A DNA stretch of 64,000 nt, taken from the IMG/VR virus record IMGVR_UViG_3300047445_000457, positions 1 to 64,000 of that record; one strand, given 5' to 3'. Source of the DNA: a virus. Every line of letters starts with the position of its first letter. The first letter of the stretch is position 1. The notes under the pieces are model-generated. The model ran no database searches, had not been told where the DNA came from, and worked only from the letters and a program-made list of their open reading frames with translations. Positions 44,233-52,837 of this stretch are shown piece by piece. The position numbers were made by a program, and so were the translations under genes.

Positions 44233-45783
44233 TCAGTAGCCGGCGCTGCTCGGGGCGACGCGGGAGGATGCCGGGCCGCGTTCGTCGCGCAGGGCACGCG
44301 GGACGACTGGCTCAGCGAAGGTCATGGCCAGCGCGTCGGCGCCGTCAGGGCTGCGCACCTGGCGTTTCTTCATGTCGTCCTTCGACTCGATCAGCCTGGA
44401 GCCGTTGGAGCTGTACTTGTAGCTGGGTGCGGACAGGTCCGCGATCAGGGCCGGATCGTTCGGCAAGCGGTTCGGCGCGTCCTCGATCCACTCCTTCATC
44501 CTGAACCAGCACTCCGCGCGCTTGTTGTAATAGCGTTCCGGGTCGGCGGCGCGCACGGCGCTGTTGACGCCAATGACCGGAATATTCAGTTCCTTCAAGC
44601 GGTCCACGATGCCCGAGCCGATGCCGATCTTGTCCACGAACAGCGCGTCCGGCTGGTACTCGCGCCAGTATTCGGCCAGCAGCCCGGCGACCTGCATCGG
44701 TCCCTTTTTGTTGTGGTACTCGATGCGGTAGGCCGTGCGGCCGTGCCGGAACACGACGGCGGTGCGGTCGTCCCCGTATTCCGCAGGGTCGCAGCCGATG
44801 ACGAAGGCGCCGCTACGCTCGCGGTAGTCGGCATTGACCGCCGCCATGACAGAGGTTGGCGAAATCAGCGGGTCCGTGGTCGCACTGCGGAATGCCAGGC
44901 TCGGTGTAGCCGGATATTCCTGGTCGAACAGCCATTCAAAGCCCTGCCCGTAGGTTTGCACCTTGTTGGCCCGCCACGCCATCTGCGCGAGGTCGAGCTG
45001 GTAGGTGTCCATGTAAAGCTGGTCGTCAGCCGACAGGATGAAACCCGGCTTGGCTACCGACCTGTATTCGTCCTGCCAGAACCAGGGCACAAAAATGGCG
45101 ATGTACTCGCCAATGCCCGCCTCCGCGTCCTGCCACATCGTGTGGAACTTGTTGCCCAAGCCGTTCGCGGTGGACTCGATCACGATCTCGGTGCCTGGAT
45201 TGTCCGAGATCGTATTGCCGAGGCCCGCCAGGTGAAACTCGGCGTTGTCCCAGAAACCGAATTCCGATGCGTGCAGCAATTGGGCCGTGTTCGAGCGTCC
45301 CACGTCCTTGCTGCCGGCGGTGGCCAGCTTGTAGCCACCATCCAGGCGGCCGAAAATCAGTTCCTTGGCGTTGGTCGCGCTGGTCGAAGGCGCGAAAGGA
45401 TTGTGTTCGTGGTAGCGCTTGACCATGCGGAACAGGTTGTCCGTGGCCTTCTGTTCGTGGGCGACGATAAAAGCGCTGCGGCCCGGCGTGGTCGATGCCT
45501 TGCAATAGAAGCGCGCACCTATATAGGTCGACGCGCCTTGCTGCCGTCCCTTGAGGATGAGCACGCGGACCTTGCCGGTGCGCTGTAGCTGGTCCTCGAT
45601 TTGGGCGTGTATGTGACGCTGTGCGCGGTTGAAGCGCAGCGGAACGAGCCGGCCGTTCTTGTCCAACACATACATGCAGGTTTCGCAGTGAAGCGCGACG
45701 TCGGCCATCAACGCGGCCAGCGTGCGGTCGATGTCTACCTGGTCAGCCAATTCGATCCCGCACGCGCCTGATGACGTCATCAA
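44233..45783 (-). CDS. Terminase large subunit
   Basis: 516 aa. ATPase: Walker A-like KGRQQGAST (about 78-86), Walker B region LLHASEFGFW, coupling VIESTANGLGNKFHTMW. Nuclease: VIGCDPAEYGDDRTAVVF with first Asp, VDKIGIGSGIVDRL, and GADALAM near the C-terminus. Pumps DNA into the prohead and cuts concatemers. Start at ATGATGACG overlaps the small subunit by 41 bases. Confidence 0.92.
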   Translation of the reverse strand: MMTSSGACGIELADQVDIDRTLAALMADVALHCETCMYVLDKNGRLVPLRFNRAQRHIHAQIEDQLQRTGKVRVLILKGRQQGASTYIGARFYCKASTTPGRSAFIVAHEQKATDNLFRMVKRYHEHNPFAPSTSATNAKELIFGRLDGGYKLATAGSKDVGRSNTAQLLHASEFGFWDNAEFHLAGLGNTISDNPGTEIVIESTANGLGNKFHTMWQDAEAGIGEYIAIFVPWFWQDEYRSVAKPGFILSADDQLYMDTYQLDLAQMAWRANKVQTYGQGFEWLFDQEYPATPSLAFRSATTDPLISPTSVMAAVNADYRERSGAFVIGCDPAEYGDDRTAVVFRHGRTAYRIEYHNKKGPMQVAGLLAEYWREYQPDALFVDKIGIGSGIVDRLKELNIPVIGVNSAVRAADPERYYNKRAECWFRMKEWIEDAPNRLPNDPALIADLSAPSYKYSSNGSRLIESKDDMKKRQVRSPDGADALAMTFAEPVVPRALRDERGPASSRVAPSSAGY

Positions 45784-46360
45784 TGCCGGCGTTGCCTTCT
45801 TCCTGGCGTGCGTCGATGCCGAATGCTTCGCGCTCCAGCGCGACCAGGACCTTGAGCGAGTCGGCCAGTTGTTTCATGGTCGTCGTGCGCGACGGCAGGC
45901 TCATCGCCTTCATGAACAGGTCGAGTCGCTTGTCTTGCCCTTTCTCGTCCGGTGCCGCCAGCAGTTCGCCCAGCTCGCGGTACAGGTCGATGTGCTCGGT
46001 CTGGTGCTCCAGCTCGTCCAGCAGCGACATGGTGAGCCTGCGCGAGCGTGAAATGTCCTTGCGCTGCGCCTGGATGATGTTGGCCTGCAGGGCTGCATTG
46101 CCCTCGATGATCTCCTGCTCGGTTACAGTCGTTTGGGCTGTAACCGGGCGTGTAACCACCGACTGTGTAACCAGCGCGTCGGCCTTGGCGCGGATTTTCT
46201 CGCCCAGGTCGCGGAGGATGCCGAGCTTGCCGAAATGCTTGTCCATGGCAGCACGCGAGACGCCGTATTCCTGCGATAGCTGCTGCTTCGATTTGATGTT
46301 CGCCCGCCAATCCGGCTCGATCAGGTCCCAATCGACCGTCCTACGCTTCGCTTCTGCCAT
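45743..46360 (-). CDS. Terminase small subunit
   Basis: 205 aa; AGAGGCAGCAC before ATG. N-terminal helix-turn-helix (WRANIKSKQQLSQEYGVSRA AMDKHFGKLG in two parts) and a helical rest with RTTTMKQLADSLKVLVALER, a pattern shared by phage small terminases. Binds the packaging site and positions the large subunit. First gene of the late operon. Confidence 0.85.
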   Translation of the reverse strand: MAEAKRRTVDWDLIEPDWRANIKSKQQLSQEYGVSRAAMDKHFGKLGILRDLGEKIRAKADALVTQSVVTRPVTAQTTVTEQEIIEGNAALQANIIQAQRKDISRSRRLTMSLLDELEHQTEHIDLYRELGELLAAPDEKGQDKRLDLFMKAMSLPSRTTTMKQLADSLKVLVALEREAFGIDARQEEGNAGIDDVIRRVRDRIG

Positions 46361-46505
46361 GTGCTGCCTCTTGTGATGCCGTCACTCGCGTCCTGACTGA
46401 GGATCATCAAGTGTCTTTAGATAGGTGTGTATATATTTGAAGTCATGGGATGCAGCAGCAACCCACCGGGCTGGCGGGACCAGCGACCACTTCACGGGTG
46501 ATGCG
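46361..46505. promoter_or_regulatory. Divergent promoter region between terminase and RadC-like gene
   Basis: AT-rich core TAGATAGGTGTGTATATATT lies between the two divergent starts. TATATA-type -10 candidates occur on both strands but no strong -35 can be fixed. The late operon and the plus-strand cassette probably both start here. Confidence 0.45.
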
Positions 46506-47003
46506 ATGAGAAACGGGGTATTTCATGCGCGGGTTGAGGATCGGCGGTCCGAATACGGTCTGGTTGACGACGATGCACTGGTGCGGCATGCCATCGCCAT
46601 CCTCGAGAAGCGCTTGAGGAAACCGGGCGCGGCCATGAATTCCCCGACTGTCGTGAAGGACTTTCTTCGTATGTCGCTCGCCGGACAGGAACACGAAAGT
46701 TTCGTCGTGCTGTTCCTCGACGTGAAGAACCGCGTATTGGCCACGAAAGAGGTGTTCCGTGGCACGCTGACGCAGACCAGCGTGCATCCGCGTGAAGTGA
46801 TGAGGGAGGCGCTGGGCCACAACGCCGCCAGCGTCCTCCTCGCCCACAATCATCCGTCCGGCTGTACGACCCCGAGTGACGCGGATTTCCTCTTGACGAA
46901 CACGCTGGTCAAGGCGCTTGCACTGGTCGATGTTCGGGTTCTTGACCACTTCATCGTCGCAGGCGTCGATGTGCATTCGTTTGCGGAGCACGGGCAGATG
47001 TAA
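46506..47003 (+). CDS. RadC-like JAB-domain protein
   Basis: 165 aa from the ATG at 46506. C-terminal two thirds carry the MPN+/JAB metalloprotease-like motif: Glu in FLRMSLAGQEHESF, then LLAHNHPSGCTTPSDADFLLT with the HxHPSG...SxxD pattern, and VLDHFIVAG. Lacks the N-terminal helix-hairpin-helix of chromosomal RadC. Such short forms are common on plasmids and phages, often in anti-restriction clusters; biochemical role unknown. Heads a five-gene plus-strand cassette. Confidence 0.85.
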   Translation: MRNGVFHARVEDRRSEYGLVDDDALVRHAIAILEKRLRKPGAAMNSPTVVKDFLRMSLAGQEHESFVVLFLDVKNRVLATKEVFRGTLTQTSVHPREVMREALGHNAASVLLAHNHPSGCTTPSDADFLLTNTLVKALALVDVRVLDHFIVAGVDVHSFAEHGQM

Positions 47004-47052
47004 TCCATGCGCGCCCACCCGCTACGGTGGGCCTTCTACTGGAGGAGATACT

Positions 47053-47556
47053 ATGATTGGCAAGAACATCTACAGGAACAACGACGACCATGGCTATCTG
47101 GTCGACGTCAAGACGGACAATGGCCACGAGGTCGAGTTTTTCCGTCAGGGTGGCGGTTTTCTCTGCAAGATGCCGAGCAAGGAATTCCATGAGTTGTTCA
47201 CCCTCGCGCCTGAGCCGACCATGCGCCGGGGCACTGTGACCGCCGACTTTCTCTCCGATCCCCTGCCCTGCTGGTCCGATGGAGGTGCGTGGAACGGCTG
47301 GGGCATGCCCTACTTCGCCCGCGCCGAGGTCGACAAGTTGATCGAAGTGTCCATGCGCGAGCAGAGCGACCCGATGCGCTGGAATGGCGACAAGGTGATC
47401 GGTTCGTCGGACGACTACAACGGGGAAGATCGTGATGAGTACGAGGCGGTGACGATGCCGGACGGCTCGCTCGCGTGGGGCATCGGCGCGGGTAGCTGGT
47501 GCTGGGACAGCGTTACATTCGATTCGGAGGCTGGCAATGAACAAGTCACTGTTTGA
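47053..47556 (+). CDS. Hypothetical acidic cassette protein
   Basis: 167 aa, GGAGGA 6-7 bases before ATG. Beta-rich start (GYLVDVKTDNGHEVEFFRQG) and an aromatic acidic end (SWCWDSVTFDSEAG). Not recognised. A hairpin GCCCACC/GGTGGGC (47014-47033) just upstream may protect or attenuate its message. Confidence 0.6.
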   Translation: MIGKNIYRNNDDHGYLVDVKTDNGHEVEFFRQGGGFLCKMPSKEFHELFTLAPEPTMRRGTVTADFLSDPLPCWSDGGAWNGWGMPYFARAEVDKLIEVSMREQSDPMRWNGDKVIGSSDDYNGEDRDEYEAVTMPDGSLAWGIGAGSWCWDSVTFDSEAGNEQVTV

Positions 47557-47806
47557 ACAGAGGGAGACACCTATGGCTCAATTCACGATTCAGGTCAGCG
47601 ACCGGCGCGGGAAGTATCCCAGCAAAACGTACACGGTCGAAGCCGAGCAGGAGTTTCTTGCCTATGGTCCGGCGACCGAGCAGTTCATCAAGGACAACGG
47701 CCATCGTGCGCGCGGCCCGAGTGAACGAATGTCGTCGTACTACTCGCGGTTCTGGAACCAGCGCGTGCCGGATACCCCGGCGGCGATCCCTTCCCTACAT
47801 GAATGA
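47537..47806 (+). CDS. Small hypothetical cassette protein
   Basis: 89 aa if it starts at 47537 (GGAGG 6 bases upstream, overlapping the previous gene by 20); an in-frame ATG at 47573 with GGGAG upstream gives 77 aa, MAQFTIQVSDRRGKYPSKTY. One small beta domain. Function unknown. Confidence 0.6.
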   Translation: MNKSLFEQRETPMAQFTIQVSDRRGKYPSKTYTVEAEQEFLAYGPATEQFIKDNGHRARGPSERMSSYYSRFWNQRVPDTPAAIPSLHE

Positions 47807-47901
47807 CACGCAGAACGCCGCCGATGCGTGGATCAAGGCGGGTGGCCACAGGACTGCCGCCTGATCGGCGCGCGGATACCAGAACCTATCAGGAGCAGAT
47901 C

Positions 47902-48369
47902 ATGGCAAACAGGACCCAGCAGATTCTCAAGCGCCTCGCCGCCTTGGGGGTGGCAGGCACATTCGTAAGCGACATTGACGAAGAAGCGGACGGCGAGATC
48001 AGGATCACGCCCACCGTCTCGGTGCAGGTAGGGTGGGAGTACCTGATCGTGAACGTGTCCGATTCCGCGACCGCGCCGACCGTCTTTCGGCACTACCCGG
48101 CGCGCAAGCTGCGGGAACTGGAGCATCTGGTTGAGGATATCAAGATGGCCGGGATTTTCGACTTCAAGGCAGAACCCGTGTTCAAGCGCGAGGACGATAC
48201 GTGGTATGTGGTGATCTACCACGGTCCCAACGGCGGCAGCATCATCGAGCGCTGGCGTGGTCCGAAAAGGACCAAGCCAGCCATGTGGCTGAACGAGCAT
48301 CCCCCCGAGCTGTGGGTGGGCATGCAGCGCGACGCGGCCAGCTACATCAAGCAAGAGGTGCCAGCGTGA
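47902..48369 (+). CDS. Hypothetical cassette protein (155 aa)
   Basis: AGGAG before ATG. Helical start (RTQQILKRLAALGVAG) and a mixed region (FKREDDTWYVVIYHGPNGGS, IIERWRGPKRTKPAMW). No membrane segment or motif known to me. It overlaps the ribbon-helix-helix gene by 4 bases (GTGA), so the two are probably made together, as in operator-partner pairs. Confidence 0.6.
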   Translation: MANRTQQILKRLAALGVAGTFVSDIDEEADGEIRITPTVSVQVGWEYLIVNVSDSATAPTVFRHYPARKLRELEHLVEDIKMAGIFDFKAEPVFKREDDTWYVVIYHGPNGGSIIERWRGPKRTKPAMWLNEHPPELWVGMQRDAASYIKQEVPA

Positions 48370-48578
48370 AAACGGATCGGAAGCCCGCGAAGGGCAACAA
48401 CCCCGATGGGCGACCGCGCGTGCTTGTTGGCGGCATTCGCAAGAACGTCTATCTGGACGCCGACACCATCAAGTACGCGACCGCCTTGGGCGGTGGCGAA
48501 TTGAGCGCGGGTCTGCGTGAAGCGGTGCGGCGGGTGCGCTGCGCGGTTTCGCAGGGCGAGCAGGGGCCGAACGAATGA
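48366..48578 (+). CDS. Ribbon-helix-helix regulator-like protein
   Basis: 70 aa, GTG start overlapping the previous stop. NVYLDADTIKYATALGGGEL followed by SAGLREAVRRV is the strand-helix-helix pattern of small RHH DNA-binding proteins of plasmids and phages. Basic, Gly/Asn/Pro-rich N-terminal arm. Likely autoregulates the cassette. Confidence 0.7.
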   Translation: MKTDRKPAKGNNPDGRPRVLVGGIRKNVYLDADTIKYATALGGGELSAGLREAVRRVRCAVSQGEQGPNE

Positions 48579-48778
48579 GGGCAATTAAGAGAGCGACTGT
48601 TCCCCTGATCGGACCCACCTCAAGGGCAGGAAGTACGCTGGGGAAGACTGTAGAGCGCCGGTTCAACCTGGCACCCGTCCCGCTGGCTGGCGGCTGGACT
48701 GTCCTATCGTGAGTTTGTCGTGATAATACGCAACAGTGTTGCCCGTGGCAATTTATGCCTGGATGTGATGCGAGGCGG

Positions 48779-49330
48779 TCACGCCGGCGGGCGGCGCATG
48801 ATGCCGGCGGCGCGCGCGTCGTGGGCCTGCACCATCCCCTCCAGGTCGCTCACCATATCGGCGATGAGCTGCTGTTCAAGCCTGGTAGCACCTGGGGCGA
48901 ACTCGGCGCGGCCGCTACCCTTGCACGCCGGGCATAGGCGGCGGTTTGGCGTCTGCCCGGCGCCGCTGCACTCGCTGCAGCGCCCGTCGATCCAGTGCGC
49001 CAGGGAGCCCATGGCCACGCGACGATACAGTGTTTCGTGTGCCTGGATGGTCCACTCGCTGCCCGCTGTCGGCACCCAATTACGCCGCCCCGACTTGATT
49101 CGGATGCAGTCCTGCCAGATCGCCAACAGGCGCACCAGGTTATTCGACCCAGGCTGGAAGTCCTTGCTGAGCGTACCGTCCGAATACTTGACGCGCGAGA
49201 GCAGCGCACCCAGCCCGGCGCCCGTCTTGCTGGCGATCGCGGCCGCAAAAAGCGCCTCGGTGGATACATGGTGCGGATCGTCGCGCAAGTCGGACGATTG
49301 CAGGGCACTGACATAGCGTTCAGAAAACAT
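48779..49330 (-). CDS. Zinc-finger protein, antiterminator Q-like by position
   Basis: 183 aa. A DnaJ-type zinc module CSECSGAG (about 118) and CPACKGSG (about 133) sits C-terminally; the rest is helical. Lambda-type Q and related late regulators also carry small zinc clusters and lie downstream of the replication genes, as here, ahead of the late operon. Two repressor-type operator copies lie 33-67 bases upstream, hinting at phage-repressor control. Q assignment is inference. Confidence 0.55.
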   Translation of the reverse strand: MFSERYVSALQSSDLRDDPHHVSTEALFAAAIASKTGAGLGALLSRVKYSDGTLSKDFQPGSNNLVRLLAIWQDCIRIKSGRRNWVPTAGSEWTIQAHETLYRRVAMGSLAHWIDGRCSECSGAGQTPNRRLCPACKGSGRAEFAPGATRLEQQLIADMVSDLEGMVQAHDARAAGIMRRPPA

Positions 49331-49362
49331 GGTAATGGTTCCTCCGAGCAGGAAACCGCAGT

Positions 49363-49397
49363 ATCCCGTAAGTGAGCCTGATACTCACATACGGGAG
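49363..49397 (-). promoter_or_regulatory. Two putative repressor operators upstream of the Q-like gene
   Basis: CTCACTTACGGGAT (minus strand, 49376-49363) and CTCACATACGGGAG (plus strand, 49384-49397) resemble the CTCACATAYGTGAG sites at 55.51, 56.44 and 61.07 kb. They lie just before the gene start at 49330. Confidence 0.55.
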
Positions 49398-49786
49398 TGC
49401 CCTGATCTATGGCAATCCACCCGCGCCGGCGGCCGTTTCGTCTCCAGTATGGTGATCCCGTACAGGTGCATCATCAGGTGCCGCTTGATCTTGTACACCG
49501 CCGTCAGCGGCGCACCCTTCACATCCTCGATGATCCTGTCCCCGGTCGCGGTATCCAGGTAGCTGAAATCGGCCCGGTAGATCAGCGCCCGCTTGGTCTT
49601 GCCGTTGATCCTCACCTTGGGCGCGAGCACGAACGAGGCCTGGCGCGTCAGCTCGCGGATTGCGCCGTCCCTTTCCATCTGCAGCAGGACCAGGTAGCGC
49701 TCGTACTCCGCGATCGAGTCGTACGTCTGCCCCTGATGCGTGACCCTGACGTTGCCATACTTGCGGCGCACAGGCCGGAAGATCAC
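49385..49786 (-). CDS. DUF1064-like nuclease-fold protein
   Basis: 133 aa, GTG start overlapping the previous stop. Shows the DUF1064 pattern: KYGNVRVTHQGQTYDSIAEY with a conserved Glu, RADFSYLDTATGDRIIEDVKG (D...ExVKG, as in PD-(D/E)XK enzymes), and VYKIKRHLMMHLYGI. Such proteins in phage nin-like regions are thought to act in DNA recombination or resolution. Confidence 0.8.
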   Translation of the reverse strand: MIFRPVRRKYGNVRVTHQGQTYDSIAEYERYLVLLQMERDGAIRELTRQASFVLAPKVRINGKTKRALIYRADFSYLDTATGDRIIEDVKGAPLTAVYKIKRHLMMHLYGITILETKRPPARVDCHRSGHSRM

Positions 49787-49962
49787 GCTTGGCCGCCCTG
49801 TACGCCGGCCTGGCCAGCCTTGGCGGCATTGATGCGCGCGACCCTCTCGCGGGCGATCGCGCGGCGCTGCTCGAGCTGCTGCGCGATTTCGGCCTGGCGC
49901 GCGGCTACCGCGGCGTCGCGTTCCCGGCGCCGCGTCCACGGCATTTTGAATAGTCCCAGCAT
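49783..49962 (-). CDS. Small helical basic protein (59 aa)
   Basis: AGGAG 7 bases before ATG. Rich in R, A and Q (RRERDAAVAARQAEIAQQLE, QRRAIARERVARINAAKAG), a single amphipathic helix. Its TGA overlaps the GTG of the DUF1064 gene. Role unknown; may bind nucleic acid. Confidence 0.6.
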   Translation of the reverse strand: MLGLFKMPWTRRRERDAAVAARQAEIAQQLEQRRAIARERVARINAAKAGQAGVQGGQA

Positions 49963-50002
49963 GCTGTTCTCCTATCCGTCATGAAAGTGCCCATCGAACC
50001 AC

Positions 50003-50749
50003 TTACACCTGGGGCGGATCCACCTCATTGCCCGCATCGGCGGCGAGCTGGCGGGCGTAGCGCAGCGACACCGCAGGCAGCAAGGCGTCACCGGCAGCAG
50101 CCCGTTCCAGCACCTTGGCGACCCATGCGCGCTGGTCGCCTGGCTGGTCGCCGCTGCGCAGGATGCCCGAAGCGCCCAGCTCCTTCAGCATCCTGGCGGC
50201 GGCCTCACGCGAGGTGAACGCCTCGCCAGGTGCCGGCAGTGCGATATGCGCCTCGGGAATCGGCTCCCACGCGCCGCGCGCCATCTGCCGCTTGAGCGCC
50301 GCCAGCCAGCGCTCGCGCACCGACCCGTAAGCCTCCTGCATCAATTCCCGCCGCAACCCCGACGCCGCCCAATACACGGCCGGATGCGTCCACTCCCCCA
50401 TTTCGCCCTTGCCGCGTGCCTCGAGGCCCGCCACCGCTTCCTGATACGCGGCGATCGGGTCGACCTCGGGCTGGCACAGCGCGAGGAATTCCCCCCAGGT
50501 GGGCGGGAATTTCAGCCGCTCGCACGCAGCCAGGCCTCGCCGCAACTGCCCGCGCGTGATCCCGTTCGCCCTGATCCGTTCCAACCAGGTGCGCTTCATG
50601 TTCTCGATACCGGTGTCGACCCCGTTCTCGACATGCCCGCTGCGGTAGGCGTCAAGGAACTTGTTGCCGAACATGCCGTGCAACTCCCCGAACAGCGAGT
50701 CGATCCCGGCGTCAGTTGAGGTCGATGATGGTGGGGTCGTCACGCGCAT
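50003..50749 (-). CDS. Lambda P-like replication protein
   Basis: 248 aa; GGAGG 6 bases before ATG, overlapping the O-like gene by 38 bases. Signature segments of the P family: SLFGELHGMFGNKFLDAYRS, RTWLERIRANGITRGQLRRG, FPPTWGEFLALCQPEVDPIA and EWTHPAVYWAA. P proteins bring the host replicative helicase to the phage origin. Presence with an O-like partner indicates theta-type lytic replication. Confidence 0.85.
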   Translation of the reverse strand: MRVTTPPSSTSTDAGIDSLFGELHGMFGNKFLDAYRSGHVENGVDTGIENMKRTWLERIRANGITRGQLRRGLAACERLKFPPTWGEFLALCQPEVDPIAAYQEAVAGLEARGKGEMGEWTHPAVYWAASGLRRELMQEAYGSVRERWLAALKRQMARGAWEPIPEAHIALPAPGEAFTSREAAARMLKELGASGILRSGDQPGDQRAWVAKVLERAAAGDALLPAVSLRYARQLAADAGNEVDPPQV

Positions 50750-51737
50750 GATTGCCTCCGAGTCCGATGGATGCCGCCGCCGCTTTCCGCGAAGCGTCGC
50801 GCACGGCTGCCGCATTGGGTGAAGCGCGCAGCGGTGGCCGCACGGCGCCGCTGACCGCGATCGCCTGGCTCTCCGCCGCCCAGCGCTTGAGGACGCCAAT
50901 CACGTAGCCCACGCTGACCGCCTCGCCTGGCTTGCTGCGCTTGGCCTCTTCGCACGCGGCCCTGACAGTCTCCGGCGTGATGCCCTGCTCTGCCAGCACG
51001 ATCAGGTGGGGCTGGCTCGGGTTCGCGTTGATGCCGTACGGACGCATTGCGGCTGACAACTGCGCGGCGCTCACGCTCCCCCCCACCCCGTCTGGCGATT
51101 GCGTTGCTGGCGGCGGTGGTGGGTCTCCTGCTGCTGCTGTTGCTATTGCTGTTCCTGTTGCTGTTCCTGATTCGAGCAAGTCTTTCGGCAAGCCTTTTCC
51201 CGAAGCGTTCGGGGAAGGCTTAGGGGAAGGCTTACGGGGAGTCGCCGCGGAAGGGTCCGGGGTAGGCTCTGGCGGGGGCTTCGGCATCAGCTTCCCTCCC
51301 GTCACCTCGTCAAAGGCGTCCACGAAGGCTGGGCCGATCTCGGCCAGCGCGGCGCGGATTTCCACCAGCGCACTGCGTTTCAGCTCGCACTCGGGCAGCA
51401 GGTCGATCTCGACGCGCCAGTGCTTGACCACGTTGGGCGACTCGGGCTTGTTGTGCTTGATCGCATTCGGCAGCCAGATCAGCCTCGCGCGGAAATCGGC
51501 CTTCGCCATGCCGAGGGTTTCCAGTTCATGGAAGGCGCCCGTGAAAGCGTCCATCTCCCAATTCAGTTCCTCGGCCATCGCGGCGCGGCCGGCGCGGTAC
51601 AGGCCTGGGATCGGTCCCGTGTGCGGCCCGGTCAAGAGGAAGAACCACAGTGCCTGCCCGGATGGCATGAGCGGGGTCAGCGCGCGGAAAGCGTCATCGG
51701 ACCAGGTGCGTACTTCGATTTTTCGGTAGCGTGTCAT
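50712..51737 (-). CDS. O-like replication initiator
   Basis: 341 aa from MTRYRKIEV at 51737. N-terminal winged-helix region like phage replication proteins (TWSDDAFRALTPLMPSGQAL, FFLLTGPHTGPIPGLYRAGR), a long low-complexity Pro/Ser/Lys linker (about 155-240), and a C-terminal helical part (PETVRAACEEAKRSKPGEAV). Lambda O has the same order, with origin repeats often in the linker-coding DNA; a short GCTGTTGCTATTG-type repeat tract is visible at about 51130-51170. Confidence 0.75.
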   Translation of the reverse strand: MTRYRKIEVRTWSDDAFRALTPLMPSGQALWFFLLTGPHTGPIPGLYRAGRAAMAEELNWEMDAFTGAFHELETLGMAKADFRARLIWLPNAIKHNKPESPNVVKHWRVEIDLLPECELKRSALVEIRAALAEIGPAFVDAFDEVTGGKLMPKPPPEPTPDPSAATPRKPSPKPSPNASGKGLPKDLLESGTATGTAIATAAAGDPPPPPATQSPDGVGGSVSAAQLSAAMRPYGINANPSQPHLIVLAEQGITPETVRAACEEAKRSKPGEAVSVGYVIGVLKRWAAESQAIAVSGAVRPPLRASPNAAAVRDASRKAAAASIGLGGNHARDDPTIIDLN

Positions 51738-51803
51738 TTCGGGCTCAGCGTCGATAGTCTCTCGGTGTGCGGGCAGATCCATGGCAGGTCCGCGCCGCTC
51801 TTG

Positions 51804-52250
51804 TTATATGGGCTTTCCGGTCTGGGTCGCCTTCTGGAACGCCTCGGCCAGCCGGCGCGCATCGTCCAGCACGCCCAGCTCGAGGTCCGGCAGCAGCGCG
51901 AAATAGCCGCGCAGCGCCGGAAGGAGTGACTTGTATTCTCCGGTCGTCAGGTCCAGCAGGCGGGTATGGCGCAGGCCGGCGCGGTTCAGGGCGAGGCCCG
52001 CTTTCATGACGTCGCATTCCAGCTGGGCCAGCCCGTAGCGCCGACCGACATAGGCCGCCATGGTGATGACCGTGGCGAGGTAGTGATAGCCCTCGCTCGG
52101 GCAACGCGAGCGCTTGGCCGCGTCAAGGCACAGGTAGGCGCGCAGCTCCAGGTCGTCGGCGTCTTCCCGCCCGACTTTTTCGCGCCTGATGGCCGCGAGG
52201 TTGGGGGCGCCGCGTTCCGGCTTGCGGAGCAGGTGCAGCGTTCGGCTCAT
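51804..52250 (-). CDS. Hypothetical early protein (148 aa)
   Basis: Mostly helical; ELRAYLCLDAAKRSRCPSEG and LATVITMAAYVGRRYGLAQL stand out. Short gaps to both neighbours indicate the same early transcript. Not recognised. Confidence 0.6.
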   Translation of the reverse strand: MSRTLHLLRKPERGAPNLAAIRREKVGREDADDLELRAYLCLDAAKRSRCPSEGYHYLATVITMAAYVGRRYGLAQLECDVMKAGLALNRAGLRHTRLLDLTTGEYKSLLPALRGYFALLPDLELGVLDDARRLAEAFQKATQTGKPI

Positions 52251-52253
52251 GGC

Positions 52254-52724
52254 CTACTCCATTTCAGCGGGCAGCACGCCCTTGGCGCGCAGCACCGCAC
52301 GGCTGAGTGCCTCGGCCAGGTCGAACCGGGCCTCGACCGCGGCGCGGGACCAGCCGGCGTTGGCATAGCCACCGTCATAAAAGGCATGGCAGGCGCTGCA
52401 CCCGATGCACCCGTGTTCGTCCTGCGCCTTCAAGCCCATCCCTTTTCCATGCTCGTAGCGGTTGGAATGGCACCAGACCGAGGTGGCCGGGTCCCGGTTG
52501 CACACACCTTGGAAGCGCAGCGTGCATTCCTCGCCGCGCGCCGCGCGCCGGATCGGCGTCATTTGCGGGCCGCGCTGCTTGAGCGGCAGCTTGCGCAAAG
52601 GGGTCTCTCGGTTCCTGGCGCGCAGGGTCGCGGTGCCGGCGCGGTTGAGCGGTGCCGTGCTTGCCCGCATCGGGGTGCGGCGCTGCAGCGGTTTGGTACC
52701 AGGCTTGAGAGGCGTGCGTTTCAT
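52254..52724 (-). CDS. DUF1364 (Nin-type) nuclease-like protein
   Basis: 156 aa. Basic N-terminal arm of repeated R-T-P-L/M units, then the DUF1364 core: GEECTLRFQGVCNRDPATSV, WCHSN, and CIGCSACHAFYDG with paired Cys and His suggesting a zinc-bound HNH-like nuclease. Common in lambdoid nin regions; proposed to act in recombination. Confidence 0.8.
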   Translation of the reverse strand: MKRTPLKPGTKPLQRRTPMRASTAPLNRAGTATLRARNRETPLRKLPLKQRGPQMTPIRRAARGEECTLRFQGVCNRDPATSVWCHSNRYEHGKGMGLKAQDEHGCIGCSACHAFYDGGYANAGWSRAAVEARFDLAEALSRAVLRAKGVLPAEME

Positions 52725-52726
52725 GG

Positions 52727-52837
52727 TCAGTTCCCACAGAAGCAGTCGGTGCCGCCCGCGTAGCCGTGCATCTGCTGGTACGGGGCGCGGTCGTTGCGGA
52801 ACAGCTTGAAATCTGTCTGGATAGGGGTGTCAGTCAT
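52727..52837 (-). CDS. 36-aa Cys-containing peptide
   Basis: ATGA overlap with the DUF1367 stop. Sequence ends GGTDCFCGN; no membrane segment. Its stop lies 2 bases before the DUF1364 start. Coupled position supports translation; function unknown. Confidence 0.5.
   Translation of the reverse strand: MTDTPIQTDFKLFRNDRAPYQQMHGYAGGTDCFCGN

Noticed and set aside
47799-47864. 21-codon plus-strand ORF overlapping the end of the cassette gene at 47806
   Set aside because: Has an overlapping start but no ribosome site of its own and no recognisable feature; too short to support.
48590-48700. tRNA-like stretch ending GGTTCAACCTGG
   Set aside because: The T-arm and acceptor stems do not pair, so it is not a tRNA. 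No other function seen in this 200-base gap.
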